Made by a program: the position numbers and the translations under genes
In this document: piece after piece, positions 36,651 to 48,224 of the stretch
Layout: each line of letters begins with the position of its first letter
Numbering within the stretch: the stretch's first letter is position 1
Source of the DNA: Cephalotus follicularis
Lineage: Eukaryota > Streptophyta > Magnoliopsida > Oxalidales > Cephalotaceae
Length of the DNA: 64,000 nt
NCBI GenBank assembly: GCA_001972305.1
Contig: BDDD01001369.1
Location: forward strand, 339,052 to 403,051
Reading direction: 5' to 3'
The notes under the pieces: model-generated
The model's input: the letters and a program-made list of their open reading frames with translations, nothing else
Databases searched by the model: none
What the model was told of the DNA's origin: nothing

Positions 36651-37769
36651 TTACTGTAACGATACAATCTTGTACTTAATCGAATTTTCGCTATCCTCGT
36701 CATCGTCACTCAATGCCATAAAGCATAGGTTTGCCACTTGCTCGGTGACTTCTTCATCGGATGATTCATCATCACTTAGGTGCCATGCCTTTAGAGCTTT
36801 CTTCTTGAATAGCTTCTTTTTCTTCAATTGTGGACAATCAACTTTGATGTGCCCCGACTTGTTGCATTCGAAGCATGTGGGAGGATCCATCTTGCTTCCT
36901 TCTCCCTTGTTGAAGTTTCTCTTTTGAAATCTTCTTGCCTTGTTCATCTTTGCGAATTTTGTAAACCGTTTCGCAAAGAGAACATAATCCTCTTCCTCTA
37001 GCTCATCTCCACTAGACATCTCCTCCTTGTGAGTGCTCTTGAGGGCAATGTCTTTTCTTCTTTCTTCTTGTGGCTTTGTCTCCACAAGCTTTACCGATTT
37101 CTTATTCAATTTAACCTCATGAGTCATGAGGGAGCCAAGCAATTCCTCAATTTCCATAGTCTTCAAGTCCTTGGATTGTTCAATTGCCGTTACTTTGGGT
37201 TCCCACTCATCGTTGAGACACCCTAGAAATTTCCTCACTAATTCATCCTGTCCAAACACCTTACCAAGACCAAGCAAAGCATTAGTAATGTCAAGCAACC
37301 GATTATACAAATTTTTAATAGATTCATTCGGTTGCATTTTGAACAATTCATAATCTCTATTTAGCAAGGCAAGTTTGGCATTCTTAACTTGCTCGGTACC
37401 CTCGTGGGTGAGAATGAGCAATTTCCACACCTCATGTACGGAAGTACATCTCCTAACGAGATTGTATTCGGTCTTGTCTAAGGCTACAAGTAATATGTTC
37501 AAGGCCTTGTTATCTATAGTCAATTTTCTAAAGTCCTCTTCATCCCATTCGTCTTCCGGTTTGGAAACGAGTTCATTTTTGTCATTGAGCTTCGTAGGGG
37601 TGTGAGGGCCATTTTTAACACTAAGCCAATTTCTAAAGTCTCTAGACTTAAGGTATATCTCCATACGGCTTTTCCAATAAGGAAAATCGTCACCACTAAA
37701 GAATGGGACCTTAAATTCGGAGACGTCGTCATTGTGTCGGGATTGGGTGTTCATGCTAGTAGCGGCCAT
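36651..37769 (-). CDS. Copia gag polyprotein fragment
   Basis: Open frame of 372 codons from MAATSMNTQSRHNDDVSEFK at 37769, just after the PBS. It has the usual Copia gag layout: an N-terminal region with FSGDDFPYWKSRMEIYL, a UBN2-type gag domain (TSVHEVWKLLILTHEGTEQV, YELFKMQPNESIKNLYNRL, FLGCLNDEWEPKVTAIEQSK) and one CCHC zinc knuckle CFECNKSGHIKVDC near residue 300. An acidic tail (DDESSDEEV) follows. Gag forms the particle that packages element RNA. The frame is unbroken and ends at 36651. Protease, integrase and RT would follow but the gap comes 160 bp later. Well preserved, so the insertion is probably recent. It may be silent. Confidence 0.88.
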   Translation of the reverse strand: MAATSMNTQSRHNDDVSEFKVPFFSGDDFPYWKSRMEIYLKSRDFRNWLSVKNGPHTPTKLNDKNELVSKPEDEWDEEDFRKLTIDNKALNILLVALDKTEYNLVRRCTSVHEVWKLLILTHEGTEQVKNAKLALLNRDYELFKMQPNESIKNLYNRLLDITNALLGLGKVFGQDELVRKFLGCLNDEWEPKVTAIEQSKDLKTMEIEELLGSLMTHEVKLNKKSVKLVETKPQEERRKDIALKSTHKEEMSSGDELEEEDYVLFAKRFTKFAKMNKARRFQKRNFNKGEGSKMDPPTCFECNKSGHIKVDCPQLKKKKLFKKKALKAWHLSDDESSDEEVTEQVANLCFMALSDDDEDSENSIKYKIVSLQ

Positions 37770-37811
37770 TGATCTAAACTCAAGATGTTAATCTTAATAA
37801 AGAGTAACCCT

Positions 37812-37824
37812 CTCTGATACCAAT
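37812..37824 (-). other. Copia primer-binding site
   Basis: The minus strand reads ATTGGTATCAGAG directly after the LTR end TTCCAACA. Confidence 0.8.
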
Positions 37825-39076
37825 TGTTGGAAGTCTAGAGGGGGGGTGAATAGACTTATAAAAAATTTAACTAGCAAAAATACCACCAATTTAAAAATAA
37901 TTACACAAACACACAATGCGGAAAATAAAGAGTGTAGGGTTTAGAGATTTGCAAACAGATTTATAGTGGTTCGACAAACCGCCTACGTCCACTCCCCAAG
38001 GCCTGCCCTTGAGTATTCACTAGTATGCCCCAATCCGGGCTTGGAACTCCAACCGAGCTCCAACACTTTCGCTCCAACCAAGCAAATTACAAATGTGCTC
38101 CAACCGAGCAATACAAGAGACAACCTCTCTTGTATGAATGAAGTAAGTGTTTAAAGATTTACAAATTCGTAATGAATTTGTTTACAATGAAGCTCACTAT
38201 GAACAAAGCTTAGAAATGTGTATGTAAGGTAAGGTACAAAGCTTTGTGAAATGTAAAAGATTGCTTTGGATTAGTCTCTTTTGATTTGTGTGAATGCTTA
38301 GTATTGGACTAAGATAGCTTGAGATTGTATGGCACTTGAATGCTTGATCACTTGTGCAAGAAGTCCAATTTTCCTTAAATAGTTAAGCCTCCAACGGATC
38401 TATTTTTAACTGTCTGTTACAAATCCAGTCGGCTGGATTTGGACAGCAGCTGGCTGGATTGATGGCGCGTTTATTTGAATATAGTCGTTGGGAGTAGGCA
38501 GTCGGCTGGATACTGTAGACAGTCGGCTGGATGTCTTGGCAGTCGACTGATGCCCTGCTTCAGTCGGCTGTTGAGGCTAAATTGGAAGTTACAAAACCTA
38601 CTGCCAGATTTTGCACAATTGATGGCAGTCGGCTGGACCCCTGTGGCAGTCGACTGGTCCCCTGCTTCAGTCGGCTGGATTGGATGTAAAATGATACAGA
38701 AGCTTCTGCCTGATTTGTATCCCATGGAAGTCGACTGATGCCCTGTTGCAGTCGACTGAAATTGCCTGGCAGTCGACTGGAATATGCTGGCAGTCGACTG
38801 GACTGGGCTTCTGCAGATTTCTGGGTTTAGGTTGAAGATGCAGTCGACTACATAGCCTTGAGTGTCGACTTCTTTGCCTTGGCAGTCGACTGGATTGCCC
38901 TCCAGTCGGCTGGAATTGCCTGTATCTGCATAAACACTCTTGGCACAACTTTGGACAAAGAATCAAGTGAGTAAATACGTTTATAACTTAAAGGATTATG
39001 CATACAAGTAAGTTACATTTGTTAATCATCAAAATAACATGTGGTGAACATTTAATCGGGGTGGCAAAGGCCAACA
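37825..39076 (-). repeat. Copia LTR, 1252 bp
   Basis: On the minus strand it starts TGTTGGCC at 39076, right after AAAAAGGGGGAGAT (polypurine tract), and ends TTCCAACA at 37825 before the PBS. The region 38420-38930 is crowded with AGTCGACTG and AGTCGGCTG motifs (more than ten). It is related to the LTR at 62091-63409 and to the relic under the CA grid. Confidence 0.88.
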
Positions 39077-39683
39077 ATCTCCCCCTTTTTGATGATTGAC
39101 AAAACATGCATATTTTGCATAAAACTTTGTCAAATTTTACTCATTTTTGTTCCAAAGTCCAATTTTAACAATAAAGGCATATCCAATATACTTGACATAA
39201 CAAAGTACACTTGCTTAAAGCAAGATTACAACCCATTTCATCAAAATGCAGCATTTTCAATATATTCCCCATATATTTCCCAAATGCAATATTTATGAAC
39301 TTCAATGCATATGCAATGTGCAAAATATGAAACTTCTCTCCCCCTTTTTGTCAAACAACAAAAAGAGAAGTGGAAGCTCCCCCTCAATCATAGCACGGAT
39401 TGAAGAGCTCCCCCTCAAGTTATGTATACATATACAATTTTTAAAAAAAATGCAATAGGAGAGATCCATTAAGATCGAAGCACAATTCGATTAAGCATTT
39501 GAAGTAAACGAATCAAAGCAATAATATGAAATACCTTAGCATTCAACACATAATCAAAATACATAATGCCATTAAAAGCTTAAAACATTAAAGACATCAA
39601 CACACTTTGTCTTTAATAAAAACATTACAAATACAAAGTTCGAAAATCCAAGAGGAAAAACATGATGATGCAAAAATATAAGC

Positions 39684-40539
39684 TCAAGATGGAGGAGGGT
39701 GCTGTGGGAAAGCGTTGTGAAGGTACTGGAGGATGTCTGCTTGTCCTTGTCGAATATCGGCTTGTCCTTGATGAATGTTTGCTTGCTCCTCACGAAACTG
39801 CCGCATTTCACTTTTGACAAACTCCATATCAGCTTGGGCAATATCCATTCTGGCCATAAGTACATCAAGAGTAGGCCTGCTGCTGCTGCCACTGCTAGTA
39901 CCAACATTCGGACGCATCTCATATTGCTGTGGATCGTCCTCCTCCTCATCATCATCATCCCCACCTCCTACAGGTGCTTGCTCTCTAACCGGCTCTCTAC
40001 CTCTCCCTCTCACCTTGACCCACTCTCCTTCCTCAAATTCAAGGTTTAATTGTCTTAATCCCGCCTTATTCACCAAATGCTTATGGGAAGGCTTAACACT
40101 TTGCTCATCATCTGGGATTTCTATGTTAAAGGAGGCTAGGATGGTCGAAATGATCCTAGAGAGAAGCATAGGGTAAGGTGTGTGATTGGGCCTAGACAAT
40201 AAGTGGTTTACAATAAGATATGGAAGGTTAATATGGGTTCCATTTTTGACACAAGCGACGAATTTAAGATCGCGCTCGGAGGGGAGTGTGTGTGATCCTT
40301 GTTTAGGAAGAAAAGTGTTGGTAACAAGGAGTAGAACAATCCTAGAGGCAATAGGTAAGTGACTACTAGTCACATTCATAATTGGATTGACATATGGTTG
40401 CTCAAGACAAATCCCTAGTGCCTCGGTTTTTCCTATGTCATGAAAATTAGTAATTCCCTCATTGGGAATTCCTAATGTTTCGGCAATAAGGTCGGGAGTA
40501 ATACAAATTGGATTGCCTAGAACAAATGAATTTGATGGA
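39684..40539 (-). pseudogene. Env-like / putative plant transposon protein, truncated
   Basis: One frame is open from the junction at 40539 to a stop at 39684. Early residues read SFVLGNPICITPDLIAETL and LPIASRIVLLLVTNTFLPKQ, and LPYLIVNHLLSR follows. This resembles the putative plant transposon domain found in the extra 3' ORF of Sirevirus and Athila-type elements. Then come an acidic stretch (GGGDDDDEEEDD) and a Gln-rich coiled segment with QGQADIRQGQADIL repeats. The start is lost where the sequence joins the CACTA exon at 40540. No signal peptide or membrane segment is evident in what remains. The family assignment is moderate; the position between pol and 3' LTR supports it. Confidence 0.55.
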
Positions 40540-40540
40540 A

Positions 40541-42610
40541 GTCGATCTTATCGTTCTACCTCTATGAGTGGACGTGGTAGAGGTATGTCTCCTCGTGCTG
40601 ATGATGGGGAGCATGGCTTCACAGGCACCACCAGTGGTACGTATGTTGTTGAATTCTATTCTTTAATACAAAATTAATGACTCAGCTTTTTAAGTTTACA
40701 GATATGAATTATGTTCGTATTCTTTGATAATGTACGTGCTTTATGATGTTATATAGGTCCTGAGCTAGATGGTGTTCCGACCCAGGTGGCGGGGTCCTCC
40801 ACTCATGCATCCAGTTCAGGCAGAGTTACGGGCAGGGACCACCCCTCCACAGGCACTGCCAGTGGTTTGTTATTTTTCTTCAGTATAATAGGAAAACTTG
40901 TTAAACTTATGAATATAATGGATATATAAATCTTTTCAATCACGTCACTTGGTTCACAATATCTTGTAGGTTCTCAGTCTCGTACTAGAGGACCCACTGT
41001 AGGTATTGATCTTCCGGCACAGCCGGAGGATCGGGTGTATGTATCGATCGTTGGAGAGAGGTAGCTATACATATGGATTTAAAATTATTCTAACGACTAT
41101 GAATGTCATGTGAATGTATTCACCATAATTTTTGATTTGGTTTTGCAGTGACTTTCCAGTCCCTGAAGTTAAATCAAAGATCGGTGCATTGTTTAGAAGT
41201 AGGTTGCTACAACCCTTGCACAAACACAGTTCGTGGCCTCAGGAAGAGCGTGATCAGCTGTGGGAGAAGTTATGTGTAAGTCAATTGTTTAACATTTCAG
41301 TTTGTCACGCTGTATACATGTATTATTCAATTGTCTGTCATTCATAGTTTGCTAACAACTTTAAATGATTTTGTATTTGTAGGAGTTTTTTTATTTTGAT
41401 TCCCCAGGCAAAGCTCGAGCAATGTTTGACCAGTACTGCAAAATTAATTACAAAAAGTGGATGTGCGATTTGAGGAATGAGTCGAAGATGCTTGCAAAAG
41501 TAAATGACCTCACAGAGGCCTGCATGCAGTTCCCTCCAAGAACCGTTCCCCCACCAGTTTGTGAGTAATTGATGGATATATGGTTGGATCCTGGTTGGCA
41601 GGCTACCACTTCAAGGCATAGGAACAATAGGTATAGTGCAAGTCATCTTCCCTACACTGGAGGAAATCGCAGTATGAGCCAACGGCTGAAGGAGGCGGTA
41701 CATAACCGAGAACTTAATCTTTATTAACCATTTATTTCTTACTTGTTGTCCATTAACTTGTATTATTTTTTTGATTTTTTGTATTTAGGAGAAAAATAAT
41801 GAAGACTTGGCAGATATTTTTAGTAAATTTCACACTCTCAAAGACGCTACTGAGCCTCGTGAAGAAGTTGCTGCTTGCTTTGTAAGTTATACTGACAGTG
41901 AATTTAGTATCAAGTGAATATGATTCAATCTGTGATTAAAATCTTCAGGAATAATATACATAATTTTTTTAATTGTTTCTATGCAGAATATGTACAAAAA
42001 GCTGAAGGCGGATGCTGCAATGAGAGGAGGAGGAGAAGGGGAGGCGGGGCCATCATCACAACCACCTGGAAAGGTGGTTGACTTGGACATGTGGTTGGAG
42101 ACAGTGGGAAAGCCGAAGAAGGGGTTAATTCGTGGCCTTGGAAATTTTATCAATGCTAAAAAGGCAAAGAAGAAGTATCAATCGAGCTCATCATCATGCC
42201 ATGTAGACAGCGGAGCTTCAGTTCATGGTGGTCCTGATCTTACTTCTAGTGTGCCTGATGCGTGTATGGAGGAGGTGGTTCAACGACATATTGGAGGACT
42301 GCGTGAGGAACTTATGGCAGCCATGAGCGTGCAACTTGCAACTATTCAGGACATGCTTGCAACGCATATGAGAGGGTCATATCCTGGAGCGTCGCACAAT
42401 ACCCCAAATGCGACTACACACTTTGATCCTGGTGTTGGTCCTCCACGCCGGGTTACTCACCCAGCAGCTCCTCCAGTGCAATTTGGTCAGCCTACCCCTT
42501 CTCGGCAGCGTGCTTATCATGACCTGCCTTCTCCGTACCCAGATGTTCATATGTATCGGTCACAGCATGATGATGATGATGATAATGAGGTTATGATTAG
42601 ATGTGATTGA
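40541..42610 (+). pseudogene. CACTA second gene (Transposase_24-like), seven exons
   Basis: Exons with consensus junctions are 40541-40636, 40757-40864, 40970-41060, 41149-41275, 41383-41697, 41789-41881 and 41987-42610. The first repeats exon 1 from 35685 onward and continues MSPRADDGEHGF. The fourth and fifth match the plant Ptta/En/Spm domain (Transposase_24): KSKIGALFRSRLLQPLH, SPGKARAMFDQYCKINYKKW, MDIWLDPGWQ and LPYTGGNRSMSQRLKEA. The last exon has GKPKKGLIRGLG and a C-terminal helix region before the stop. A TAA at 41566-41568, inside the conserved domain, breaks the gene. In active En/Spm elements the partner protein binds the subterminal repeats. This copy is disrupted by the 35729-40539 insertion and the stop. 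Confidence 0.82.
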
Positions 42611-42724
42611 CATCAAAGTTTCGTTAGGTAATAAGTTGTTTCTATTTGCATATGTATTCTTAACTAGATATAATGCTGTTTGTTTCTGATATGCTTCTAT
42701 TATGCTTGGTTGCATAAAATTCAG

Positions 42725-45700
42725 GAGGAAAATTCATACAGTAGTGAAGGCAACAGCTCGGGTTAAAAAGTTCTCAAAAAGCGATATCATTGTTTCTCCA
42801 TATATTCACTCGGCCAATTTTTCAAAGTTGGGGGAGCAGGTTCTGTTTTCCTCTTTGGTCTTTGCTACCAGAATGTTCTTTTTCTGTTTCAATGATTTGG
42901 CTTATTGTTACTGTTATTATGCTAACCAAGAGAAAAACGTATATATGTTTGAATCTCCAGTATGCATAATTTGATATACTTTTGCTTGCTTCCTTGAAAT
43001 GAAAAAAATTTATTTAGTTACTTTTGCTTTTGCCAACTTCCTCAAAATGAATTAATTTTATTTAGCGCCTTTTGCTTTTCCCAACTAATTATATTTAGCT
43101 ACTATTGGCAATTCTGGCTTCAACCCCATGTTGTACTCAATTTTTATCGGTATTAGAAAATTTGGCTTCCATTTCATCTAGGTAAAAGCAATGGAGGTAG
43201 CGGGATGTGATTGGATTCATGTTGATGTGATGGATGGACATTTTGTTCCAAACATTACAATTGGACCACTTGTGGTTGATGCCTTGCGCCCTGTGACAGA
43301 TCTTCCTTTGGATGTGCATTTGGTATTCTGCTTTCTACATGTTTTCTTATTTCTAAGGGAAAAGTTAAATAGAAAATTTGTTTTCTAAATTGAGAAGCAC
43401 TGCAGATGATTGTAGAGCCTGAACAGCAAGTACCTGATTTTATCAAGGCTGGAGCCGATATAGTCAGTGTCCACTGTGAGCAGTCAAGCACCATCCATTT
43501 GCACCGTTCAATAGATCAAGTAATTTTTTCCTTCAATCCTTGATGACAGAGATATCAAATTTAGTTTGTGATATGAATGTTGGTTACCAAGTCATGAAAC
43601 ATTGTAAATGATTCATAAGTGAAGCTCTGGGAAAGTGTTTTGATTGGCAACAATTGAAGATACGTAACAAACTCAGTTTGAAAAGATAGAACAACAACAA
43701 ATACTTTACCAGGGATCCTTAAGTGAAATATTAATGAGTAGTAAGAAAGTCATTTTGACCAACATTGACTACATTATCTTGGTTTCCACTAATGTCCTTT
43801 AGGGTTCTATGCAGTTATACAATTTTATGTAGATCTAAGATGGCCTTTCCAAGATAAGATCTTTTGGGAAAACTAATTACTGTCTAGAAATTCTTTGAAA
43901 GAGGAAGTGGCAATATCAATTACTTGTTACGCAAAATGAAGAGGTAGAGAGTTACTAGCATTCCTAGCTAAATCGTTCTTAACCAAGTTTGGTTTCAGAT
44001 AAATCTTCAAGGTATCAGATAAAAATAAGATTTATTGTAAACCAGCGGGTTATAGTACTGTATTGTTAGATAATTAGCACTTTTTCTTTTTTTGGTTTTG
44101 TGGTTTACCATTCAATTGAATCTCGGCAAAATATTTATAAACCATGAAAGCTGTTGAGAAGTTACTTAGTGAAGTAGTATATAGTTAATGGACCCTTAAC
44201 TCTAATATCTAGATTACATGTGATGTAGTAGGTCAATTTGCGGGCCGATAATTAGAACTCACAACAATAACAAACAACAATGACAATTCCTCAATCCCAA
44301 CCTAGTTGGGATTGGCTACATGAATTCTCTTTCTCCATTGCGTTCTATCGAGAGCTATATCCATTGTAAGTTTCTTGTTAATTAAATCATTCTTTATTAC
44401 TTCTACTCATGTAATTTTAGGTCTGCCTATCCCCCTCTTGTGTCCATCCTACTTGGAGCCTATCGCATTCTCTCACCAGTGCAAACCACCTTACACGATT
44501 TTCTCTCAGTTTAGACGGTTTTCTCTCAGTTTATCTTTAATAGGCGCTACCCCTATCTTATTTCTAATGTAATAATTTATTATTCTATCTTTTCTTGTAT
44601 TCCTGCACATCCATCTCAACATCTCCATTTCGATTATACTAAATTTATGGACATGTTGTTTCTTCACCGCCCAACATTATAGTTGTTCTATAGAGTTGTA
44701 ACTTTTGTTTCTTTGATAATTAGTTCACTGAAAAAAAAAAATTACAACTCTATAGAGTAGATCTTTATCACTGTGGTTGTTGGTCATATTCTTTTAATCT
44801 TTTCAATGTATTATGCCAAATGAGGTACACTTGTTCCTAACCATACTAAGCAGCTGTGTAGTGTCCGCTTGGTTGTTGCATCGTCTTTCAAAATATATCT
44901 GCAGTTAAAACATTCAAGTTATGTGTTTTCAGAACGCTTTAATTGTATATATCTATGGGTTGAAATGTACGTGACATCGTTTATAATTGTAGTTAATCAA
45001 TATGACTTCATATAAACCATTGGAAGCTGGTTCTGGTTGTTTGTTAGATATTTAACGTTTTTGGCCCAAAAAAAGGCTTGATAAATTGCTCAAGCAGCTT
45101 TATGTTTCTGCAAAATCAGTATACTGAGATGAGTTACATCTTGCATGGAGATCCTTTCCCCAATGAAGTGCTTCTAGTTTTTTACTGACTTCGGGGACTC
45201 TTTATCTTTTCTGGCGATGTAGATCAAGAGTCTTGGAGCTAAAGCTGGAGTTGTCCTAAACCCAGGCACCTCACTGAGTGCTATAGATTATGTCCTTGAT
45301 GGTGAGTTTTGCGGACAAAAAAAAATTATATTTTATATATCTTATAGAGGTACGATAATAGTGCCGAGCACGCTAAAAATGACCGTTTGGAAGGATCTTT
45401 AATATGAAAGGTCATCTCTCTAGGCACTATATAGCTCATCAGATATCAGATATGGATGCATGTCTAGCCTGCCAATTAGGTTCATAAAAGATTTAAAGAA
45501 CTTTAAAAAACTGAATAAACACATATGGTTGGCTTCTCTCTCTCTCCACTTTGGGTCATGTGAGTACCTTGGTTTTGCACTAACCATGCAGAATGGATAG
45601 GATATTTTGACAAGAATTCAACATCAAAATAACTAATGTGATTGGTCAAAAGCAGAGTGTGGCATATTTCGGATATGCTTGACAGGATGAAATTTTGATC

Positions 45701-47041
45701 TCTCTCTCTCACTTTCTCTCTCTCCTTCGATATATATATATATATATATCTAACTAATTTTGAACCACATGCTTATGTGGACTAGTGAAGTTGGTGAGGG
45801 GTTATTTTCAGTTGAAGATTATGGCAACGTTTATGGAACTCATCCTACTTTGATGATGGGATAAAATGATGTAGAATTAAAAAAGAGTGCAAAAAGTAAA
45901 GTAAGGTTTTCTTCATGGCTCAGTAATAAAGCTCAGAAATTAATCTGATACCATATCTGCTTTGATCAATTGATCGAGAAATGATGATATTATTAATTTT
46001 TGTATGTTAACATTGGTTGATCTGGTCCTGATTATGTCCGTGAATCCTGGCTTTGGTGGCCAGAGCTTTATAGAGAGCCAAGTAAAGAAAATCTCAGAAT
46101 TGAGAAAGATGTGCGCCGAGAAGGTATATCAACTGTGTGTGTGTGTGTGACTTACGTCCTGGTGGATACTGCTGTCTATGTATCTTCCTGCTATTAGAAT
46201 TGAAACGCCTGCGATGTCTTGCTTTTTTGTTTGTCCTGATGAAGGGAGTAAATCCATGGATTGAAGTGGATGGCGGAGTAGGTCCAAAAAATGCATACAA
46301 GGTATCCTATATAGAATATATATTTGGTTTCCATAGTGAGGCTATGGGCATAATAATTTATTGACTAGCGCCACAGGACTTCTAAAACATAGGTGAATGG
46401 TGTTCTTCAATATTGACGTTTAGTTATGGTTAAATAGCCCATTCCAATGTGGTTTGACTGATTCCACATTTCAAACATTTAAAAAAAAGGAATGATAAAT
46501 GTTGTTTTTTGATGAACTTGTAGAGTATTGAAAGACACTTTGTAGAAACCTATATCGAGCTTGCTATCAGGTTATGCACTTAAAAATTTACAGATGCTCA
46601 GTTCATTTATGTTGAAGGCAGTATCTGAATATTGTCTTTAATATTGTGATTTGATTCACAACACTGGGATATGAAGGGGGAAAATGAGGTGGGGACTGAA
46701 TGAAACTTGTATTTCGAGCTCATATAAGTTGAACTTTACTTCATAATGTGTAAACAAAACTGCAATTTCAGTGTCCTTATGTGAGAAGCATTAGTCCTTG
46801 GATTTGAACTGTTTTCTATGCTGGCAGGTTTTTGAGGCAGGAGCTAACGCATTAGTTGCTGGTTCGGCTGTTTTTGGAGCCAAAGATTACGCTGAAGATA
46901 AGGAGACACAGAACTTTGATTAGCGTTTTATACATTTAGATTAATATGATTCAACCTTATCTGTGTGGCTTACGCTAAATGCTTCTTACAGCAATAAAAG
47001 GAATCAAAAACAGCAAAAGGCCAGTAGCAGTAGCAGTGTGA
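42725..47041 (+). pseudogene. RPE: Ribulose-phosphate 3-epimerase gene fragment captured by CACTA
   Basis: The parent enzyme interconverts ribulose 5-phosphate and xylulose 5-phosphate in the plastid Calvin cycle and pentose phosphate pathway. Exons seen: 42725-42839, 43182-43322, 43406-43519, 45223-45301, 46014-46123, 46245-46301, 46828 to about 46907, and 46992-47041. They encode [26 protein letters not shown] (metal ligands His and Asp), LDVHL (His), [25 protein letters not shown] (catalytic Asp) and the C-terminus SKRPVAVAV. Damage: no start or transit-peptide exon; the usual PSILSA near the N-terminus reads PYIHSA; the acceptor before 46014 is AT, not AG; the donor after exon 7 is AT, not GT. 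Introns are kept, so capture was at the DNA level. The gene follows the second CACTA gene on the same strand. Confidence 0.92.
44260..44720. repeat. Retroposon-like relic in RPE intron 3
   Basis: The phrase CAACCTAGTTGGGATTGGCT (44300) and ATTGCGTTCTATCGAGAGC resemble a sequence common near the 3' end of plant SINE/RTE-type retroposons. No tail or TSD was identified. It helps explain the 1.7-kb intron. Confidence 0.35.
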
Positions 47042-47722
47042 CTTATGATTAGCGAAGACATGATTCAATGTGTTACGTCCTGTGCTTCAAAACCATGTAT
47101 GTTACTTTCTCACTCAGTCATATTTTCTCAACTAAAATGTTAAATTTTGATATAGAGGCAGTTTTTCCACAACCAGTCATGACAAGGAATTGTAATTGGT
47201 GTCCAATTTTTAAGTTCGACCACAAATTATGGTGATCATCTTCATCCAGATTCACTGGAGGGATAATAATTTTGTGTACTTTGTGTACCATATCCTTCAT
47301 AGGGATCAACTGGAGCACTTTGTAACAAATCAATAGTTCCATAAATTTCCAGCTTATAGAAAGAACCTGTTAGTATGTGTTGTCCATTTTTCAGATGTTG
47401 GAAATAAGGAAAATCAAAACCTGATTAAAACAACAGAGGTACTCCCTGATTGAGATATTTTAATATTATCCTCTTTTCATCATTATTCTTTACAAGCTAT
47501 TTCCAGGTTTATTCCATTTTTCTTCCTATGTACTAATGTTTTGAGCATCAACAAACAATTCCAAGGTATAATGCTCCATAGGAGGAGGTTAATTTGTGGA
47601 TAGATTTTCATGTTCTTTGTCCAACTGCATTTGGCACCTTACAACTTATAATAAAGTCCAGCATTTGGCACCTTACAACTTCAGGTATATATGCATGTTT
47701 AATTTTTTCAGTTTATGTGCAG

Positions 47723-47823
47723 ATGGTATTAAAGATGAGAAAAGGGAGCTAGAACATTCTTCTCTTCAAGAAACATTGGATATGGAGCTCGAAGAGCTGG
47801 ATAAGAGACTTGAACAAAAGGAG
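47723..47823 (+). pseudogene. Captured exon, probable kinesin-4 coiled-coil piece
   Basis: One exon-like stretch lies between a TGTGCAG acceptor and a GAG/GTTAAT donor. It encodes about 34 residues including SLQETLDMELEELDKRLEQK, a highly charged heptad-like sequence. This resembles the start of the coiled coil after the motor of plant kinesin-4 (FRA1/KIN-4) proteins, as far as I can recall the family. Kinesin-4 motors move along microtubules and affect cell-wall deposition. No other kinesin exon is visible, so it is a third host-gene piece in the CACTA. The segments around it (47042-47722 and 47824-48220) show no clear coding sequence. Confidence 0.5.
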
Positions 47824-48224
47824 GTTAATTACTGTCTAGATTGCAACTGTTAGTGTCATGTATATATTACATCCTAGTTGTACACAAATTGCTATAAATC
47901 TGTTGACATATTGTAGATTTTAGGATGTAAATTTTGAGTTGATCATATTTCGCATAATTATGTCAAAAAATTGTATGACAAGTGGTATAAGCTTGTTGAA
48001 AAGACTCACTCCTGTCAATTTTTTTTTCTAATGAATTGACAATTTTTCTTTTATACTATTGCTCACGTACTTGCAATCTTTGAATCAGCACATAGGTATC
48101 AAAGAAAATGTTAATTGCAAATCATCGTAGTGGTTGTTTGTCCACCAAACAAGCTAACTTATAATAGACCAAAAGTGACTGGTTACAACAACATGGTAGC
48201 AAAATTTATATAATTCTTATAATC

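Larger units (their letters stand above)
36489..40539 (-). mobile_element. Copia (Sirevirus-like) segment: env-like, LTR, gag
   Basis: Read on the minus strand, the order is the 3' part of a Copia element with an env-like ORF (40539-39684), a C-rich polypurine-tract region (39400-39077), an LTR (39076-37825), PBS, gag (37769-36651), then the gap. One LTR thus has an internal 3' end on one side and an internal 5' end on the other. The repeated CTCCCCCT words (plus strand, 39340-39420) and the extra env-like ORF are typical of Sireviruses. The block sits inside exon 1 of the CACTA second gene. Confidence 0.75.

Noticed and set aside
42725..47041. Functional host RPE gene
   Set aside because: It lacks the start and transit-peptide exon, has two lost splice sites, and lies inside proven CACTA ends.
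47118..47342. Minus-strand 74-codon frame in the CACTA as a fourth captured gene
   Set aside because: It has no family motif that I can name and no clear splice sites. It could still be a gene piece but is not supported.
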